Shown here: positions 53,684 to 62,313 of the stretch, one piece after another
How positions within the stretch are numbered: the first letter of the stretch is position 1
How the letters are laid out: each line of letters begins with the position of its first letter
NCBI GenBank assembly: GCA_030447865.1
Contig: JAUJOD010000001.1
Coordinates: 916,909 to 980,908 of the forward strand
Direction of reading: 5' to 3'
DNA: 64,000 nucleotides
Origin: Nocardioidaceae bacterium
GTDB taxonomy: Bacteria > Actinomycetota > Actinomycetes > Propionibacteriales > Nocardioidaceae
The notes under the pieces: generated by a model
The model's input: only the letters and a program-made list of their open reading frames with translations
The model's database searches: none
What the model was told of the DNA's origin: nothing
Position numbers and translations under genes: made by a program

Positions 53684-53979
53684 GCTGCGGCGCTGCCGTC
53701 GGTGGAGTGAGCCTTTCCGGCGTTGACCTGGCCAACCAGTCGGTGATCGAGGGTGTCGTCGTGAAGGACGGGCAGCCGGTCGGCGGGGCGTACGTACGGT
53801 TGCTCGATGGCACCGGCGAGTTCACCGCGGAGGTGCCTACCGGCGAGAGTGGGCAATTCCGGTTCTTCGCGGCTCCGGGAACCTGGACGCTGCGCACGCT
53901 GGCACCTCGGATCGCTCCGGTCGACACCGCGGTGGCCGCCGCCTGCGGCGACATCGCCGAGGTGCGTATCGCCGTCTGA
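53680..53979 (+). CDS. sseC: DUF1416 / SseC-like protein
   Basis: A 99-aa beta-rich protein (CGAAVGGVSLSGVDLANQSVIEGVVVKDGQPVGGAYVRLLDGTGEFTAEV ... GQFRFFAAPGTWTLRTL), with N-terminal Cys3 and a late Cys (AAACGDIAEV). DUF1416 proteins always accompany CysA2-type rhodaneses. The start GTG overlaps the rhodanese stop, so the two are made together. Function is linked to sulfur metabolism but undefined. Confidence 0.88.
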   Translation: MSCGAAVGGVSLSGVDLANQSVIEGVVVKDGQPVGGAYVRLLDGTGEFTAEVPTGESGQFRFFAAPGTWTLRTLAPRIAPVDTAVAAACGDIAEVRIAV

Positions 53980-54012
53980 GTCCGACGGCCGGCTCGTCAG
54001 CGCCGGTGGGCC

Positions 54013-54018
54013 TAGACT
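54013..54018 (+). promoter_or_regulatory. -10 box of cupin gene
   Basis: TAGACT fits the TANNNT consensus, about 60 nt before the GTG at 54081, which has its own GAGAGGGA ribosome site. Confidence 0.4.
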
Positions 54019-54080
54019 GCGGCTGCGCACCGGTTTCGAGCGCCGCGTGCGTCGAGACCGCCGACGAGAGGGATTGACCG

Positions 54081-54434
54081 GTGCCGATCGAGCGCGATGA
54101 GCGCCCCTGGGGCTACTACGAGGTCGTCGACGAGGGTAACGGTTTTCGCGTCAAGCGAATCTGCGTGACCCCCGGCAAGCGGCTCAGCTACCAGCGGCAT
54201 TTCCGGCGCACGGAGCACTGGTACGTCGTGTCCGGCTCTGGTCTGGTGACCCTCGACGACGAGGAGCAGCCGGTGAGCCAGGGGTCGAGTCTCGACGTGC
54301 CGGTCCGGTGCGCGCACCGGATCGCCAACGTCGGCGCCGACGACCTCGTCTTCATCGAGGTGCAGACGGGCGGCTACTTCGGCGAGGACGACATCGAACG
54401 GCTTTCCGACGACTTCGGCCGCCACCCCGACTGA
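54081..54434 (+). CDS. Cupin, mannose-6-phosphate isomerase type II-like
   Basis: A 117-aa single cupin domain: RPWGYYEVVDEGNGFRVKRICVTPGKRLSYQRHFRRTEHWYVVSGSGLVTLDD with metal ligands in the QRHFRRTEHW motif, and a second motif CAHRIANVGADDLVFIEVQTGGYFGEDDI. It matches the stand-alone C-terminal domain of GMP/PMI proteins, which isomerise mannose-6-phosphate. It is convergent with the LCP gene, which fits cell-envelope sugar use. Confidence 0.85.
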   Translation: MPIERDERPWGYYEVVDEGNGFRVKRICVTPGKRLSYQRHFRRTEHWYVVSGSGLVTLDDEEQPVSQGSSLDVPVRCAHRIANVGADDLVFIEVQTGGYFGEDDIERLSDDFGRHPD

Positions 54435-54441
54435 CGGTTGT

Positions 54442-55617
54442 CTAGTTGATCGAGGTCTTGCCCGGGAGCTCGGCGCGCGGGTACTTCGTGAGGTAGCTCT
54501 CGATGTCGTCGTTCTTGACGGCCCGGAACAACGCCTCGCTCTTCTTCGGCGCGAGCCGAACGATGCTTTCGCCCTCCGGGGTGGTGTCGTAGCGGCCGAG
54601 CGGAGCCGTGACGAACTGCACGTCTCCGGTGCCGAGATCTCTCAGGCTCCAGGCCAGGTTTCGGATCTCCTCGTTGTCCCACGAGTCGTCGACGGTGAGA
54701 TTGCTGGTGATGGCCGTCACGACCTTGCCAAACTTGACGAAATCACGGGTCGTCCCCTTGGACAGCAGCTCGCTCATGGTCGAGCGCATGAAGTTCTGCT
54801 GTCGGTGGATGCGGTCGAAGTCGCCGTCATCGAGGCCGTACCGGGTGCGGACGTACTGCAGCGCCCGTTCCCCCTCCAACGTCTGCCAGCCCTGCTCCCA
54901 GGTCGTTCGCTGAGACTCGTCGTAGAAGGTCTGGGGAACATAGACGCGCACGCCGCCAAGCGCAGTAGTGAGGTCCTTGAACCCAACCCAGTCGATGATC
55001 GCCAGGTGATCGATGGTGATCCCCGTCAGGTCCTGGACGGTGTTGACTGCCAGTGACGGCCCGCCGTAGGCAAACGCAGCGTTGATCTTGGCGTGGTGGT
55101 CGTCGGACGGGTAACCGTCGATCTTGGTCCAGGTGTCCCGGGGAATCGATACCAGTTGAACGGTGTTCCGGTCGGCCGGGATGTGCACGAGCATGATCGT
55201 GTCGCTCCGGTGCTCGAACGGGGTCCACTTGCCGTCCTCGAGGTCCTCTGCCACCGACTGGCCGACATCGCCGTGATCGGCGCCGAGCAGCAAGATGTTG
55301 AGGGGGTAGCTCTTCTCCTTGCTGCCTTCCTTCTCCGGGGGGGTTTTGATGTCCGCGTCGACGCGGGGGACATTCGTGAGCTGGTTGTTGAGCCACCACA
55401 CATAGCCACCGGCCGCGCCCGCCAGCAGCACCAAGATCACCGCCAATGACGTGAGGGCTAGATGACGGCGGAAGAAGCCCTTCTTGGCGCGGGGTTCGCT
55501 CTCCGCCGCATCCGTAGAGGTAGAGCCGCTCCCCAATACCGGGTGGTCGTCGGAAGAGTTGTCTGCGTCGGGGGTCTCGTGAGTGGGGCCGTCGGTCGGA
55601 CCCGTGCGGTCACTCAT
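54442..55617 (-). CDS. LCP (LytR-CpsA-Psr) family cell-wall ligase
   Basis: A 391-aa protein with a cytoplasmic acidic N-terminus, one transmembrane helix (LALTSLAVILVLLAGAAGGYVWWL, about residues 50-73) and an extracellular LCP domain (NILLLGADHG, HRSDTIMLVHIPADRNTVQLVSIPRDTW, HAKINAAFAYGGPSLAVNTVQDLTGI, RALQYVRTRYGLDDGDFDRIHRQQNFM). The catalytic Arg/Asp residues are present. LCP enzymes attach wall polymers to peptidoglycan. Confidence 0.92.
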   Translation of the reverse strand: MSDRTGPTDGPTHETPDADNSSDDHPVLGSGSTSTDAAESEPRAKKGFFRRHLALTSLAVILVLLAGAAGGYVWWLNNQLTNVPRVDADIKTPPEKEGSKEKSYPLNILLLGADHGDVGQSVAEDLEDGKWTPFEHRSDTIMLVHIPADRNTVQLVSIPRDTWTKIDGYPSDDHHAKINAAFAYGGPSLAVNTVQDLTGITIDHLAIIDWVGFKDLTTALGGVRVYVPQTFYDESQRTTWEQGWQTLEGERALQYVRTRYGLDDGDFDRIHRQQNFMRSTMSELLSKGTTRDFVKFGKVVTAITSNLTVDDSWDNEEIRNLAWSLRDLGTGDVQFVTAPLGRYDTTPEGESIVRLAPKKSEALFRAVKNDDIESYLTKYPRAELPGKTSIN

Positions 55618-55781
55618 GAGTCATCCCTTGTCGCCGGCGGCTGGTCGAGCACGTCTCAGTGTGCCAACAAAGCGGCGACAACCGAAACCGTGCCCGTTGA
55701 GCATCACGGCTATTCTCGGGCCGGTGCATCGCAAACTCCTGTGTCACGTTGGCCCCGCAGTCCCCGTGCCGTGAGTGTCGC

Positions 55782-57047
55782 ATGATTAACGCCGCCCGCT
55801 CGGGCGCTCTCCTGGGCGCGCCGTCCCCCGGTGAGACCCGCCGGATCCTCGACATCCTCCGCAAGGAGACGATCGGTGGTGCGCTGCTGCTTGTCGGCGC
55901 AGTCATAGCACTTGTCTGGGCGAACTCACCCTGGTCAGCCAGCTACCACACGCTGGTGGGCTATCGCGTCGGACCGAGCGCGTTACATCTTGACCTCACT
56001 CTGGCGGTGTGGGCAGCCGATGGGCTGTTGGCGATCTTCTTCTTCGTCGCCGGGCTGGAGCTCAAGCGCGAGTTCGTCGCGGGTGATCTGCGTGATCCGC
56101 GGCGCGCCTTGGTGCCTGTCACAGCTGCGCTGGGTGGCGTCGCCGTCCCTGCTGCGCTGTACACGGTTGTCAACCTGAGCGCAGCAGGGGGAGCGCTGAG
56201 GGGCTGGGCGGTGCCAACGGCAACTGACATCGCGTTCGCGCTGGCTGTGCTGGCAGTCGTCGGCCGTCACCTGCCCGATGCCTTGCGGACATTTCTGCTC
56301 ACCTTGGCGGTCGTGGATGACCTGCTGGCCATCCTCATCATTGCCGTCTTCTACACCGACGAGTTCTCCGCACTCCCGCTGTTTGCAGCCGTGGTGCCGC
56401 TGGCGCTGTTTACGCTGCTGGTGCAGCGCCGAGTTCGCTCGTGGTGGGTGCTGATGCCGTTGGCCGCCGTCGCGTGGGCGCTGGTGCACGAGTCGGGCGT
56501 GCACGCCACGGTCGCGGGGATCCTGCTGGGGTTCGCCGTGCCGGTCATCCGCAGTCGTCGGGCCGGTGGTCCGGAAGCGGGCCCGGGGTTGGCCGAGCAC
56601 TTCGAGCACCGCTGGCGGCCCGTGTCAGCGGGTCTGGCGGTTCCGGCATTCGCCTTCCTGTCGGCGGGGGTGAGCGTTGGTGGACTGAGCGGCTTGGCCG
56701 CGTCGTTGACTGATCCCGTGGCCGTGGGCATCGTCGTCGGCCTGGTCGTTGGCAAAGCGGTTGGCGTCTTCGCCGCGACCTATCTCGTAGCGCGCTTCAC
56801 CCGCGCGTACCTCGATGAGGGCTTGGCCTGGATCGACGTCCTGGGGTTGTCGATCCTCTCCGGTATCGGGTTCACCGTCTCGTTGCTCATAGGGGAGCTG
56901 GCGTTCGGCATCGGCAGCGAGAAGGACCAACACGCCAAGGTCGCTGTCCTCACCGGATCGCTGCTTGCCGCCCTGCTCGCAGCTGTGATCCTGCGGCTGC
57001 GGAACCACGCCTACCGACGCCTGAAGGCGGCCAAGACCGCGAGGTGA
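55782..57047 (+). CDS. nhaA: Na+/H+ antiporter NhaA
   Basis: From ATG 55782 the product is 421 aa with about 12 helices. Signature regions include [41 protein letters not shown] and [18 protein letters not shown] (paired Asp of the transport site), and [20 protein letters not shown]. It exports Na+ in exchange for H+. The CBS and ArsB/NhaD-type genes follow in the same direction. Confidence 0.93.
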   Translation: MINAARSGALLGAPSPGETRRILDILRKETIGGALLLVGAVIALVWANSPWSASYHTLVGYRVGPSALHLDLTLAVWAADGLLAIFFFVAGLELKREFVAGDLRDPRRALVPVTAALGGVAVPAALYTVVNLSAAGGALRGWAVPTATDIAFALAVLAVVGRHLPDALRTFLLTLAVVDDLLAILIIAVFYTDEFSALPLFAAVVPLALFTLLVQRRVRSWWVLMPLAAVAWALVHESGVHATVAGILLGFAVPVIRSRRAGGPEAGPGLAEHFEHRWRPVSAGLAVPAFAFLSAGVSVGGLSGLAASLTDPVAVGIVVGLVVGKAVGVFAATYLVARFTRAYLDEGLAWIDVLGLSILSGIGFTVSLLIGELAFGIGSEKDQHAKVAVLTGSLLAALLAAVILRLRNHAYRRLKAAKTAR

Positions 57048-57170
57048 CCAGGCCGTAACCCCGGTGCCCGACCGGGGATTCAGCTCCTAGGGGTTCCCGC
57101 TAGAGTGTGAGCCGGTGTGCCGGGAAGCCTGGTCGGCGTCGTCACTTGTCGTCTGACGTGGAGGAGACCC

Positions 57171-57617
57171 GTGCGCGCCGCCGACCTTGCCTCGCCATAT
57201 CCGGTTGTCGAGCTGTCCACCCCGGCCGTTGAAGCCGCCCGGCTGCTGGCTGAGGAGAACCTGCCGGGATTGATCGTCGTGGACGAGCAGGGCCGGCCTC
57301 GGACGATCCTGCCCGGTACCCAGGTGCTGCGGATGGGGGTGCCTACCTACTGTCAGGACGACCCGGCGCTTGCTCGAGTCATCGACGAGCCGGCGGCCGA
57401 TGTCTTCTTGCGGGGGCTCGCTCAGCGCACTGTCGCGGAAGCATTGCCCCGCGAGCGCCGCGAGCTGCCAGTCGTCGACCTCAAGGCGACGGCGCTTGAG
57501 ATAGCCGCACTGATGGCCCGCACTCGAAGCCCGCTGGTGGCTGTCACGGACAAAGACGGCCAGCTTGTCGGTGCCATCACCCTCGATGCGCTGCTCGAGC
57601 GGATCCTCCCGCAGTGA
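57171..57617 (+). CDS. CBS-domain protein
   Basis: From GTG 57171, preceded by GAGGAG, the product is 148 aa with two CBS motifs (about 15-60 and 95-145): VVELSTPAVEAARLLAEENLPGLIVVDEQGRPRTILPG and ALEIAALMARTRSPLVAVTDKDGQLVGAITLDALLERIL. CBS pairs bind adenosine nucleotides. The stop overlaps the transporter start (57614), so it probably regulates that transporter. Confidence 0.87.
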   Translation: MRAADLASPYPVVELSTPAVEAARLLAEENLPGLIVVDEQGRPRTILPGTQVLRMGVPTYCQDDPALARVIDEPAADVFLRGLAQRTVAEALPRERRELPVVDLKATALEIAALMARTRSPLVAVTDKDGQLVGAITLDALLERILPQ

Positions 57618-58915
57618 CGGTTACCGGCTGGCTGGCCTTGGCCATCTTCGTCGGCGCCTACGTGCTGATCGCCACTGAGCGGATTCACCGGGTCGCCGCC
57701 GCCCTCGGCGGTGCGGTGCTGATGCTGCTGATCGGTGCCACCGACGCCGAGCACGCGTTCTACTCCGAAGAGTCCGGGATCGACTGGAACGTCATCTTCC
57801 TGCTGCTCGGCATGATGCTCATCGTCGCCGTGCTGGAGCGCACCGGTGTGTTCGAGTACGTCGCGATCTGGGCGGCGAAACGCGCGCGCGGTCGGCCCTT
57901 TCGGGTGATGGTGATTCTCGTCTTGGTGACTGCTGCTGCCTCAGCGATTCTCGACAACGTCACCACTGTGCTGCTCATCGCCCCCGTCACGTTCCTCGTC
58001 TGCGAGCGGTTGGACGTACCGGTCGCACCCTTCCTGATCGCCGAGGTGCTGTCCTCCAACATCGGAGGCACGGCAACCCTCGTCGGAGACCCTCCGAACA
58101 TCATCATCGCCAGCCGTGCGGGACTGACCTACAACGACTTCCTGATTCACCTCGCTCCGTGGGTGCTTGTGCTCATGGTGGTGTTCATCGGACTGTGCCG
58201 GTGGCTCTTCCGGGCCGCCTTCATCTCCCACCCCGACCGCGCCGCAGCAGTGATGGACCTTCGGGAGCGGGACGCAATCCGCGACGGCCGCCTCTTGGTG
58301 GTCAGTCTCGGGGTACTGACCGCGGTCACCGTGGCGTTCGCGTTACACAGCGTCCTGCACCTCGAGCCATCGGTGGTTGCGCTCGTTGGCGGCCTCTTCT
58401 TGTTGGTTGCGTCGCGGCTCAACACCGAGGAGGTCGTCAAGGACGTCGAGTGGCCCACGTTGGCGTTCTTCGCCGGCCTGTTCATCATGGTCGGTGCGTT
58501 GGTTAACACCGGAGTCATCGAGCAGGTCGCCACCGCTGCTGCTGACGCCACTGAAGGGCGTTTGCTGCTCGCATCCATGGGGTTGCTCTGGGTGTCCGCA
58601 GTGATGTCGGCCATCGTCGACAACATCCCGTACGTCGCCGCGATGAGCCCCATTGTCGCCCAGCTCGTCGATGGCGCCGGTAACACCGAGCAGTCAAACG
58701 TCCTGTGGTGGTCGCTTGCCCTCGGTGCCGACCTCGGCGGTAACGCCACCGCGGTCGGTGCCTCGGCCAACGTCGTGATGCTGGGCATCGCCGAACGCTC
58801 CGGCCGGCGTATCTCGTTCTGGGAGTTCACCAAGTACGGCCTGGTCGTCGCCGTGGTCACGGTTGGTGCGTCCATGCCCTACCTGTGGCTGCGCTATTTC
58901 GTCTTCGCCGGCTAG
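57614..58915 (+). CDS. ArsB/NhaD-type ion transporter
   Basis: A 433-aa protein with about 11 helices. ILDNVTTVLLIAPVTFLVCERL and SSNIGGTATLVGDPPNIIIASRAG form the first signature half; AIVDNIPYVAAMSPIV and ADLGGNATAVGASANVVMLG the second, as in the ion transporter superfamily (ArsB/NhaD/CitM). Sodium, arsenite or dicarboxylate transport are all possible. Together with nhaA and the CBS regulator it suggests cation homeostasis. Confidence 0.87.
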   Translation: MTVTGWLALAIFVGAYVLIATERIHRVAAALGGAVLMLLIGATDAEHAFYSEESGIDWNVIFLLLGMMLIVAVLERTGVFEYVAIWAAKRARGRPFRVMVILVLVTAAASAILDNVTTVLLIAPVTFLVCERLDVPVAPFLIAEVLSSNIGGTATLVGDPPNIIIASRAGLTYNDFLIHLAPWVLVLMVVFIGLCRWLFRAAFISHPDRAAAVMDLRERDAIRDGRLLVVSLGVLTAVTVAFALHSVLHLEPSVVALVGGLFLLVASRLNTEEVVKDVEWPTLAFFAGLFIMVGALVNTGVIEQVATAAADATEGRLLLASMGLLWVSAVMSAIVDNIPYVAAMSPIVAQLVDGAGNTEQSNVLWWSLALGADLGGNATAVGASANVVMLGIAERSGRRISFWEFTKYGLVVAVVTVGASMPYLWLRYFVFAG

Positions 58916-58929
58916 TCGCTAAGCCGTGC

Positions 58930-59355
58930 TCAGTTCTCCAAGAGCACGGTGAACGGACCGTCGTTCGTCAGCGTCACCTGCATGCTGGCGCCGAAGACGC
59001 CGGTCTCCACGTGCGCACCGAGCGCCCGCAGCGCAGCGCAGAACTCGAGATAGAGCGCCTCGGCGATAGGACCAGGCGCCGCCCCCGACCAGGAGGGGCG
59101 CCGGCCCTTGCGCGTGTCGGCGTACAAGGTGAACTGGCTGACGACGAGCACCGGAGCTCCGACGTCGCTGGCCGACCGCTCGCCGCGCAGGATGCGCAGC
59201 TGCCACACCTTCGCGGCCAGGGCAGCCGCCGACTCGGCGGTGTCGGTGTGGGTGACACCTACCAGCACGAGCAGCCCCGGGGAGTCGACAGCGCCGACAA
59301 CCTCGCCGTCGACGCGGACAGCGGCTTGCGACACTCGCTGTACGACGGCTCGCAT
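58930..59355 (-). CDS. dtd: D-aminoacyl-tRNA deacylase
   Basis: A 141-aa protein of usual size: [21 protein letters not shown], the [17 protein letters not shown] motif, and [14 protein letters not shown] at the C-terminus (the Gly-Pro loop). It hydrolyses D-aminoacyl and Gly-tRNAAla esters. The ATG at 59355 diverges from the BKACE gene. Confidence 0.95.
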   Translation of the reverse strand: MRAVVQRVSQAAVRVDGEVVGAVDSPGLLVLVGVTHTDTAESAAALAAKVWQLRILRGERSASDVGAPVLVVSQFTLYADTRKGRRPSWSGAAPGPIAEALYLEFCAALRALGAHVETGVFGASMQVTLTNDGPFTVLLEN

Positions 59356-59407
59356 GCGAAGTCCTCTTGGTCGGCGGACAGGCAACGGGCGAGCGCCGTC
59401 TGGCACG

Positions 59408-60256
59408 ATGGCTGCCATGGCCGCCGCCTCCCCCAAGACTCTCATCACTGTCGCGCCCACCGGTGCTGAGACGGCGAAGGATGCGTTCCCGGCTCTTCCC
59501 ACCTCGCTCGAGGAGCTGGTGGAGTCGGCGGTGCGGTGCGAGGCGGCGGGCGCGGCGATGATCCACCTGCACATCCGCGACGCCGAGCACCGGCCAACGC
59601 TGGAACCCAGCCGGCTCGCCGAAGCGGTGGCAGCTGTCCGTGCGGCGACGTCGCTGGTCGTGCAGCTGTCGACGGGCGGGTCGGTGCACGACCCGCTGGA
59701 GGACCGACTGAAGGTGCTGGACGCCGACCCAGACTCCTGCTCGCTGACGACGGGCACCACCAACTTCGGCGACGACGTCTTCCTGAACCCGTGGCCGTTC
59801 GTCTGCGAGCTCTACCAGTTGTCGCAGGAGCGCTCGGTGGTACCGGAGTTCGAGCTGTTCGACCTCGGCCACGTGGCTGCGCTGCACCGCCTGCTCGACA
59901 CCTACGGGCTGCCCTTCGGCGGGCGGGTGCACTGTGACTTCGTGCTCGGTGTCCCCGGGGGTATGCCGGGCACCCCCGACGCGCTGCTGGCGGGCGTGGC
60001 CGCGCTTCCCGACGCGGTCACCTCCTGGTCGGCGACGGGGATCGGCCGTACGGCGCTGCCCGTCGCGTTCACCGCACTCGGCAAGGGCGGCCATGTGCGG
60101 GTCGGCATGGAGGACACCTTGACGCTGGCCAAGGGGGTCCCGGTCAGCCACAACGAAGAGCTGGTACGCCGGGCGGCGCAGCTGGCCGAACTCGCTCAAC
60201 GTCCCGCGATGACACCCGACGAGTCGCGGGAGCTCCTGCAGGTCAAGGCTCGCTAG
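59408..60256 (+). CDS. BKACE-family (3-keto-5-aminohexanoate cleavage-like) enzyme
   Basis: A 282-aa TIM-barrel enzyme. [33 protein letters not shown] and [10 protein letters not shown] (Zn-binding HxH), then VVQLSTGGS, match the beta-keto acid cleavage family (former DUF849), which condenses a beta-keto acid with acetyl-CoA. The later half ([48 protein letters not shown]) is normal for the family. Substrate is not predictable. ATG 59417 is an alternative start. Confidence 0.9.
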   Translation: MAAMAAASPKTLITVAPTGAETAKDAFPALPTSLEELVESAVRCEAAGAAMIHLHIRDAEHRPTLEPSRLAEAVAAVRAATSLVVQLSTGGSVHDPLEDRLKVLDADPDSCSLTTGTTNFGDDVFLNPWPFVCELYQLSQERSVVPEFELFDLGHVAALHRLLDTYGLPFGGRVHCDFVLGVPGGMPGTPDALLAGVAALPDAVTSWSATGIGRTALPVAFTALGKGGHVRVGMEDTLTLAKGVPVSHNEELVRRAAQLAELAQRPAMTPDESRELLQVKAR

Positions 60257-60267
60257 ACTCAGCGGTC

Positions 60268-60366
60268 GTGGAGGCCTTCTATGTCAGCCTGTTGGTGGCG
60301 GCCGGGTTGTTTATCACCGGGTGGTCGGCCTACGCCGTGTTCCGGCTCTACCGCGGCCCGTCCTGA
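60268..60366 (+). CDS. 32-aa single-helix membrane peptide
   Basis: A short frame from GTG 60268: one hydrophobic helix (FYVSLLVAAGLFITGWSAYAVF) then a basic RLYRGPS end. A TAGACT -10 box (60254-60259) lies 8 nt before it, so the mRNA would be almost leaderless. It ends 27 nt before the nitrobindin gene. Too short for family assignment; I consider it likely real because of codon choice and promoter. Confidence 0.5.
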   Translation: MEAFYVSLLVAAGLFITGWSAYAVFRLYRGPS

Positions 60367-60393
60367 CCGCCGTACTGCCTAGCGAACCGCCCC

Positions 60394-60888
60394 ATGCCCT
60401 TCCACATCCCCGATGACCTGCACGCCGACCTGATGCCGATCGCGTTCCTGCTCGGACACTGGCAGGGCAACGGGCACGGCGACTACCCGACCATCGAGAA
60501 GTTCCAGTTCGGGCAAGAGGTCGCGTTCACCCACGACGGCCGGCCGTTCCTGCACTACTTCAGTCGCACGTGGCTCGTCGGCGACGACGGTGCGCAGTCC
60601 CGGCCGCTCGCCCTGGAGACCGGGTTCTTCCGGCCGCAGGCAGACGGCGAGCTCGAGGTGCTGCTGACCCACCCCAGCGGGGTGGTGGAGATCTACTACG
60701 GCAAGGTCGACGGCGCGAAGATCGAGCTGCGCACCGACGCGGTTGCGCGCACCTCCTCGGCGACGGAGTACACCGCCGGGCACCGGCTCTATGGACTGGT
60801 CGAGGGTCACCTGCTGTGGACGTTCGACATGGCGGCCGTCGGCCAGCCGCTGCAGCCACACCTGTGGGCCCGGTTGCAGCGCGCATAG
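60394..60888 (+). CDS. Nitrobindin-like (FABP-family) heme protein
   Basis: A 164-aa beta-barrel protein: FLLGHWQGNGHGDYPTIEKFQFGQEVAFTHDGRPFLHYFSRTW with the GxWxGxGxG motif, ALETGFFRPQADGELEVLLTHPSGVVEIYYG, and a C-terminal QPHLWARLQRA that supplies the heme His. It matches mycobacterial Rv2717c. Nitrobindins bind heme and react with NO or peroxynitrite. It precedes the Nur-like gene. Confidence 0.9.
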   Translation: MPFHIPDDLHADLMPIAFLLGHWQGNGHGDYPTIEKFQFGQEVAFTHDGRPFLHYFSRTWLVGDDGAQSRPLALETGFFRPQADGELEVLLTHPSGVVEIYYGKVDGAKIELRTDAVARTSSATEYTAGHRLYGLVEGHLLWTFDMAAVGQPLQPHLWARLQRA

Positions 60889-60932
60889 TTTCGCCCCGAC
60901 GGCGGTTGGTGCACCGCCACTAGGCTGGAGCC

Positions 60933-61340
60933 GTGGACCTGCACCAGCGCCTGCGCTCACGCGGGTACCGATTGACCCCCCAGCGGGAGCTCGTGCTCGA
61001 AGCCGTCAGCTCGTTGGGCCACGCGACCCCTGAGGATGCCTTGGGTTGGATCCGGGAACGCTCCGGCGGTGTGAACATCTCCACCGTCTACCGCACCCTC
61101 GAGCTGCTCGAAGAGCTGGGACTGGTCAAGCACACGCACCTCAGCCACGGGGCCCCGACCTACCATGCCGCGGCCGCGCCCGAGCATGTGCACCTCGTCT
61201 GCCGGCCATGCGGCAAGGTCATCGAGCTCGAGCCGCGGGTCGTCTCGCCGCTCGTCGACACGTTGCAGGACGACGTCGGGTTCGCTGCCGACGTAGGGCA
61301 CCTGACGGTGTTCGGGCAGTGCGCGGAGTGCTCCCGGTGA
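60933..61340 (+). CDS. nur: Fur-family regulator, probable nickel regulator Nur
   Basis: A 135-aa Fur-family protein: LRSRGYRLTPQRELVLEAVSSLGHATPEDALGWIRERSGGVNISTVYRTLELLEELGLVKHTHLSHGAPTYHAAAAPEHVHLVCRPC. It matches Streptomyces Nur almost motif for motif (RGYRLTPQR, NISTVYRTLELLEELGLV, HGAPTYH, HVHLVC). CRPC and CAEC are the structural zinc Cys pairs. Nur controls nickel uptake and superoxide dismutases. TAGGCT (60921-60926) 6 nt upstream makes a leaderless mRNA. Nur versus Zur/Fur rests on sequence resemblance recalled, not on a tree. Confidence 0.75.
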   Translation: MDLHQRLRSRGYRLTPQRELVLEAVSSLGHATPEDALGWIRERSGGVNISTVYRTLELLEELGLVKHTHLSHGAPTYHAAAAPEHVHLVCRPCGKVIELEPRVVSPLVDTLQDDVGFAADVGHLTVFGQCAECSR

Positions 61341-61344
61341 GGGC

Positions 61345-62304
61345 GTGTTTCCGGTGACGCAGCACAGCCCGTTGGTGGGCAGCCCGCTGCTGGCTGTTGC
61401 CGGCGCGGTCGAGGCAGCGGGCGTTGACGCTGGGGTAGCGGCGCACTACGGCGACCCGCTGCGCGAGCAGCGGACGCTGCTGGCCGGTGCCGGCTTCGTC
61501 GACCTGTCCCACCGCGGCGTCGTACGCGTCACCGGGCCCGACCGGCTCAGCTGGTTGCACGCGCTGACGACCCAGCACCTCGCGTCGTTGGCGCCGCACA
61601 CCGCTGTCACCACGCTGGTCCTGTCGCCGCTCGGCCACGTCGAGCATGCACTGACGGGCTATGACGACGGCGAGTCGTTCTGGGCGCACGTCGAGCCTGG
61701 TGAGGCGGCACCGCTGGTCGCCTGGCTTGACTCGATGCGCTTCATGATGCGGGTCGAGGTGGCTGACGTGAGCGCTGAGTGGGCGGCGGTGGCCAGATCG
61801 CAGTCGGCGGTCGGGCTGGTACGCCGTACCGACCTCGCTGCTGCTGCACAGTGGGGTACGCCGTGCGGCAGCTGGGCGTTCGAGGCGCTACGGATCGCTC
61901 GTGGCGAGCCGAGGTTCGGACTCGACACCGACCACCGGACGATTCCCAACGAGGTGGGCTGGATCGGTCGGGCGGTGCATCTGGACAAGGGCTGCTACCG
62001 GGGTCAGGAGACCGTCGCGCGCATCCACAACCTCGGTCGTCCGCCGCGGCGGCTGGTGCTGCTGCATCTCGACGGGTCGGTCGACACGCTGCCGGACTCA
62101 GGTGCGGCTGTGGAGCTCGACGGCCGCTCGGTGGGGTTCGTCGGCTCGGCTGCCCGCCACTTCGAGCTCGGACCGGTCGCGCTGGCGCTGGTCAAGCGCA
62201 ATGTCGACACCGACACCACCCTGCTGGCCGGGGGCGTAGCCGCCACCCAAGAGGTCCTCGTCGACCCCAATGTCGGACTCCACGTCCGCGCCCGGCTGGG
62301 CTAG
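61345..62304 (+). CDS. ygfZ: YgfZ/GcvT-like folate-binding protein
   Basis: A 319-aa protein with FVDLSHRGVVRVTGPDRLSWLHALTTQHL and the YgfZ hallmark DKGCYRGQETVARIHNLGRPPRRLV near residue 210 (the Cys-x2-G-Q motif). It acts in Fe-S cluster assembly or repair with tetrahydrofolate. GTG 61354 is an alternative start. The gene is 4 nt after nur, the same order as in streptomycetes. Confidence 0.9.
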   Translation: MFPVTQHSPLVGSPLLAVAGAVEAAGVDAGVAAHYGDPLREQRTLLAGAGFVDLSHRGVVRVTGPDRLSWLHALTTQHLASLAPHTAVTTLVLSPLGHVEHALTGYDDGESFWAHVEPGEAAPLVAWLDSMRFMMRVEVADVSAEWAAVARSQSAVGLVRRTDLAAAAQWGTPCGSWAFEALRIARGEPRFGLDTDHRTIPNEVGWIGRAVHLDKGCYRGQETVARIHNLGRPPRRLVLLHLDGSVDTLPDSGAAVELDGRSVGFVGSAARHFELGPVALALVKRNVDTDTTLLAGGVAATQEVLVDPNVGLHVRARLG

Positions 62305-62313
62305 GCAGGCTCG

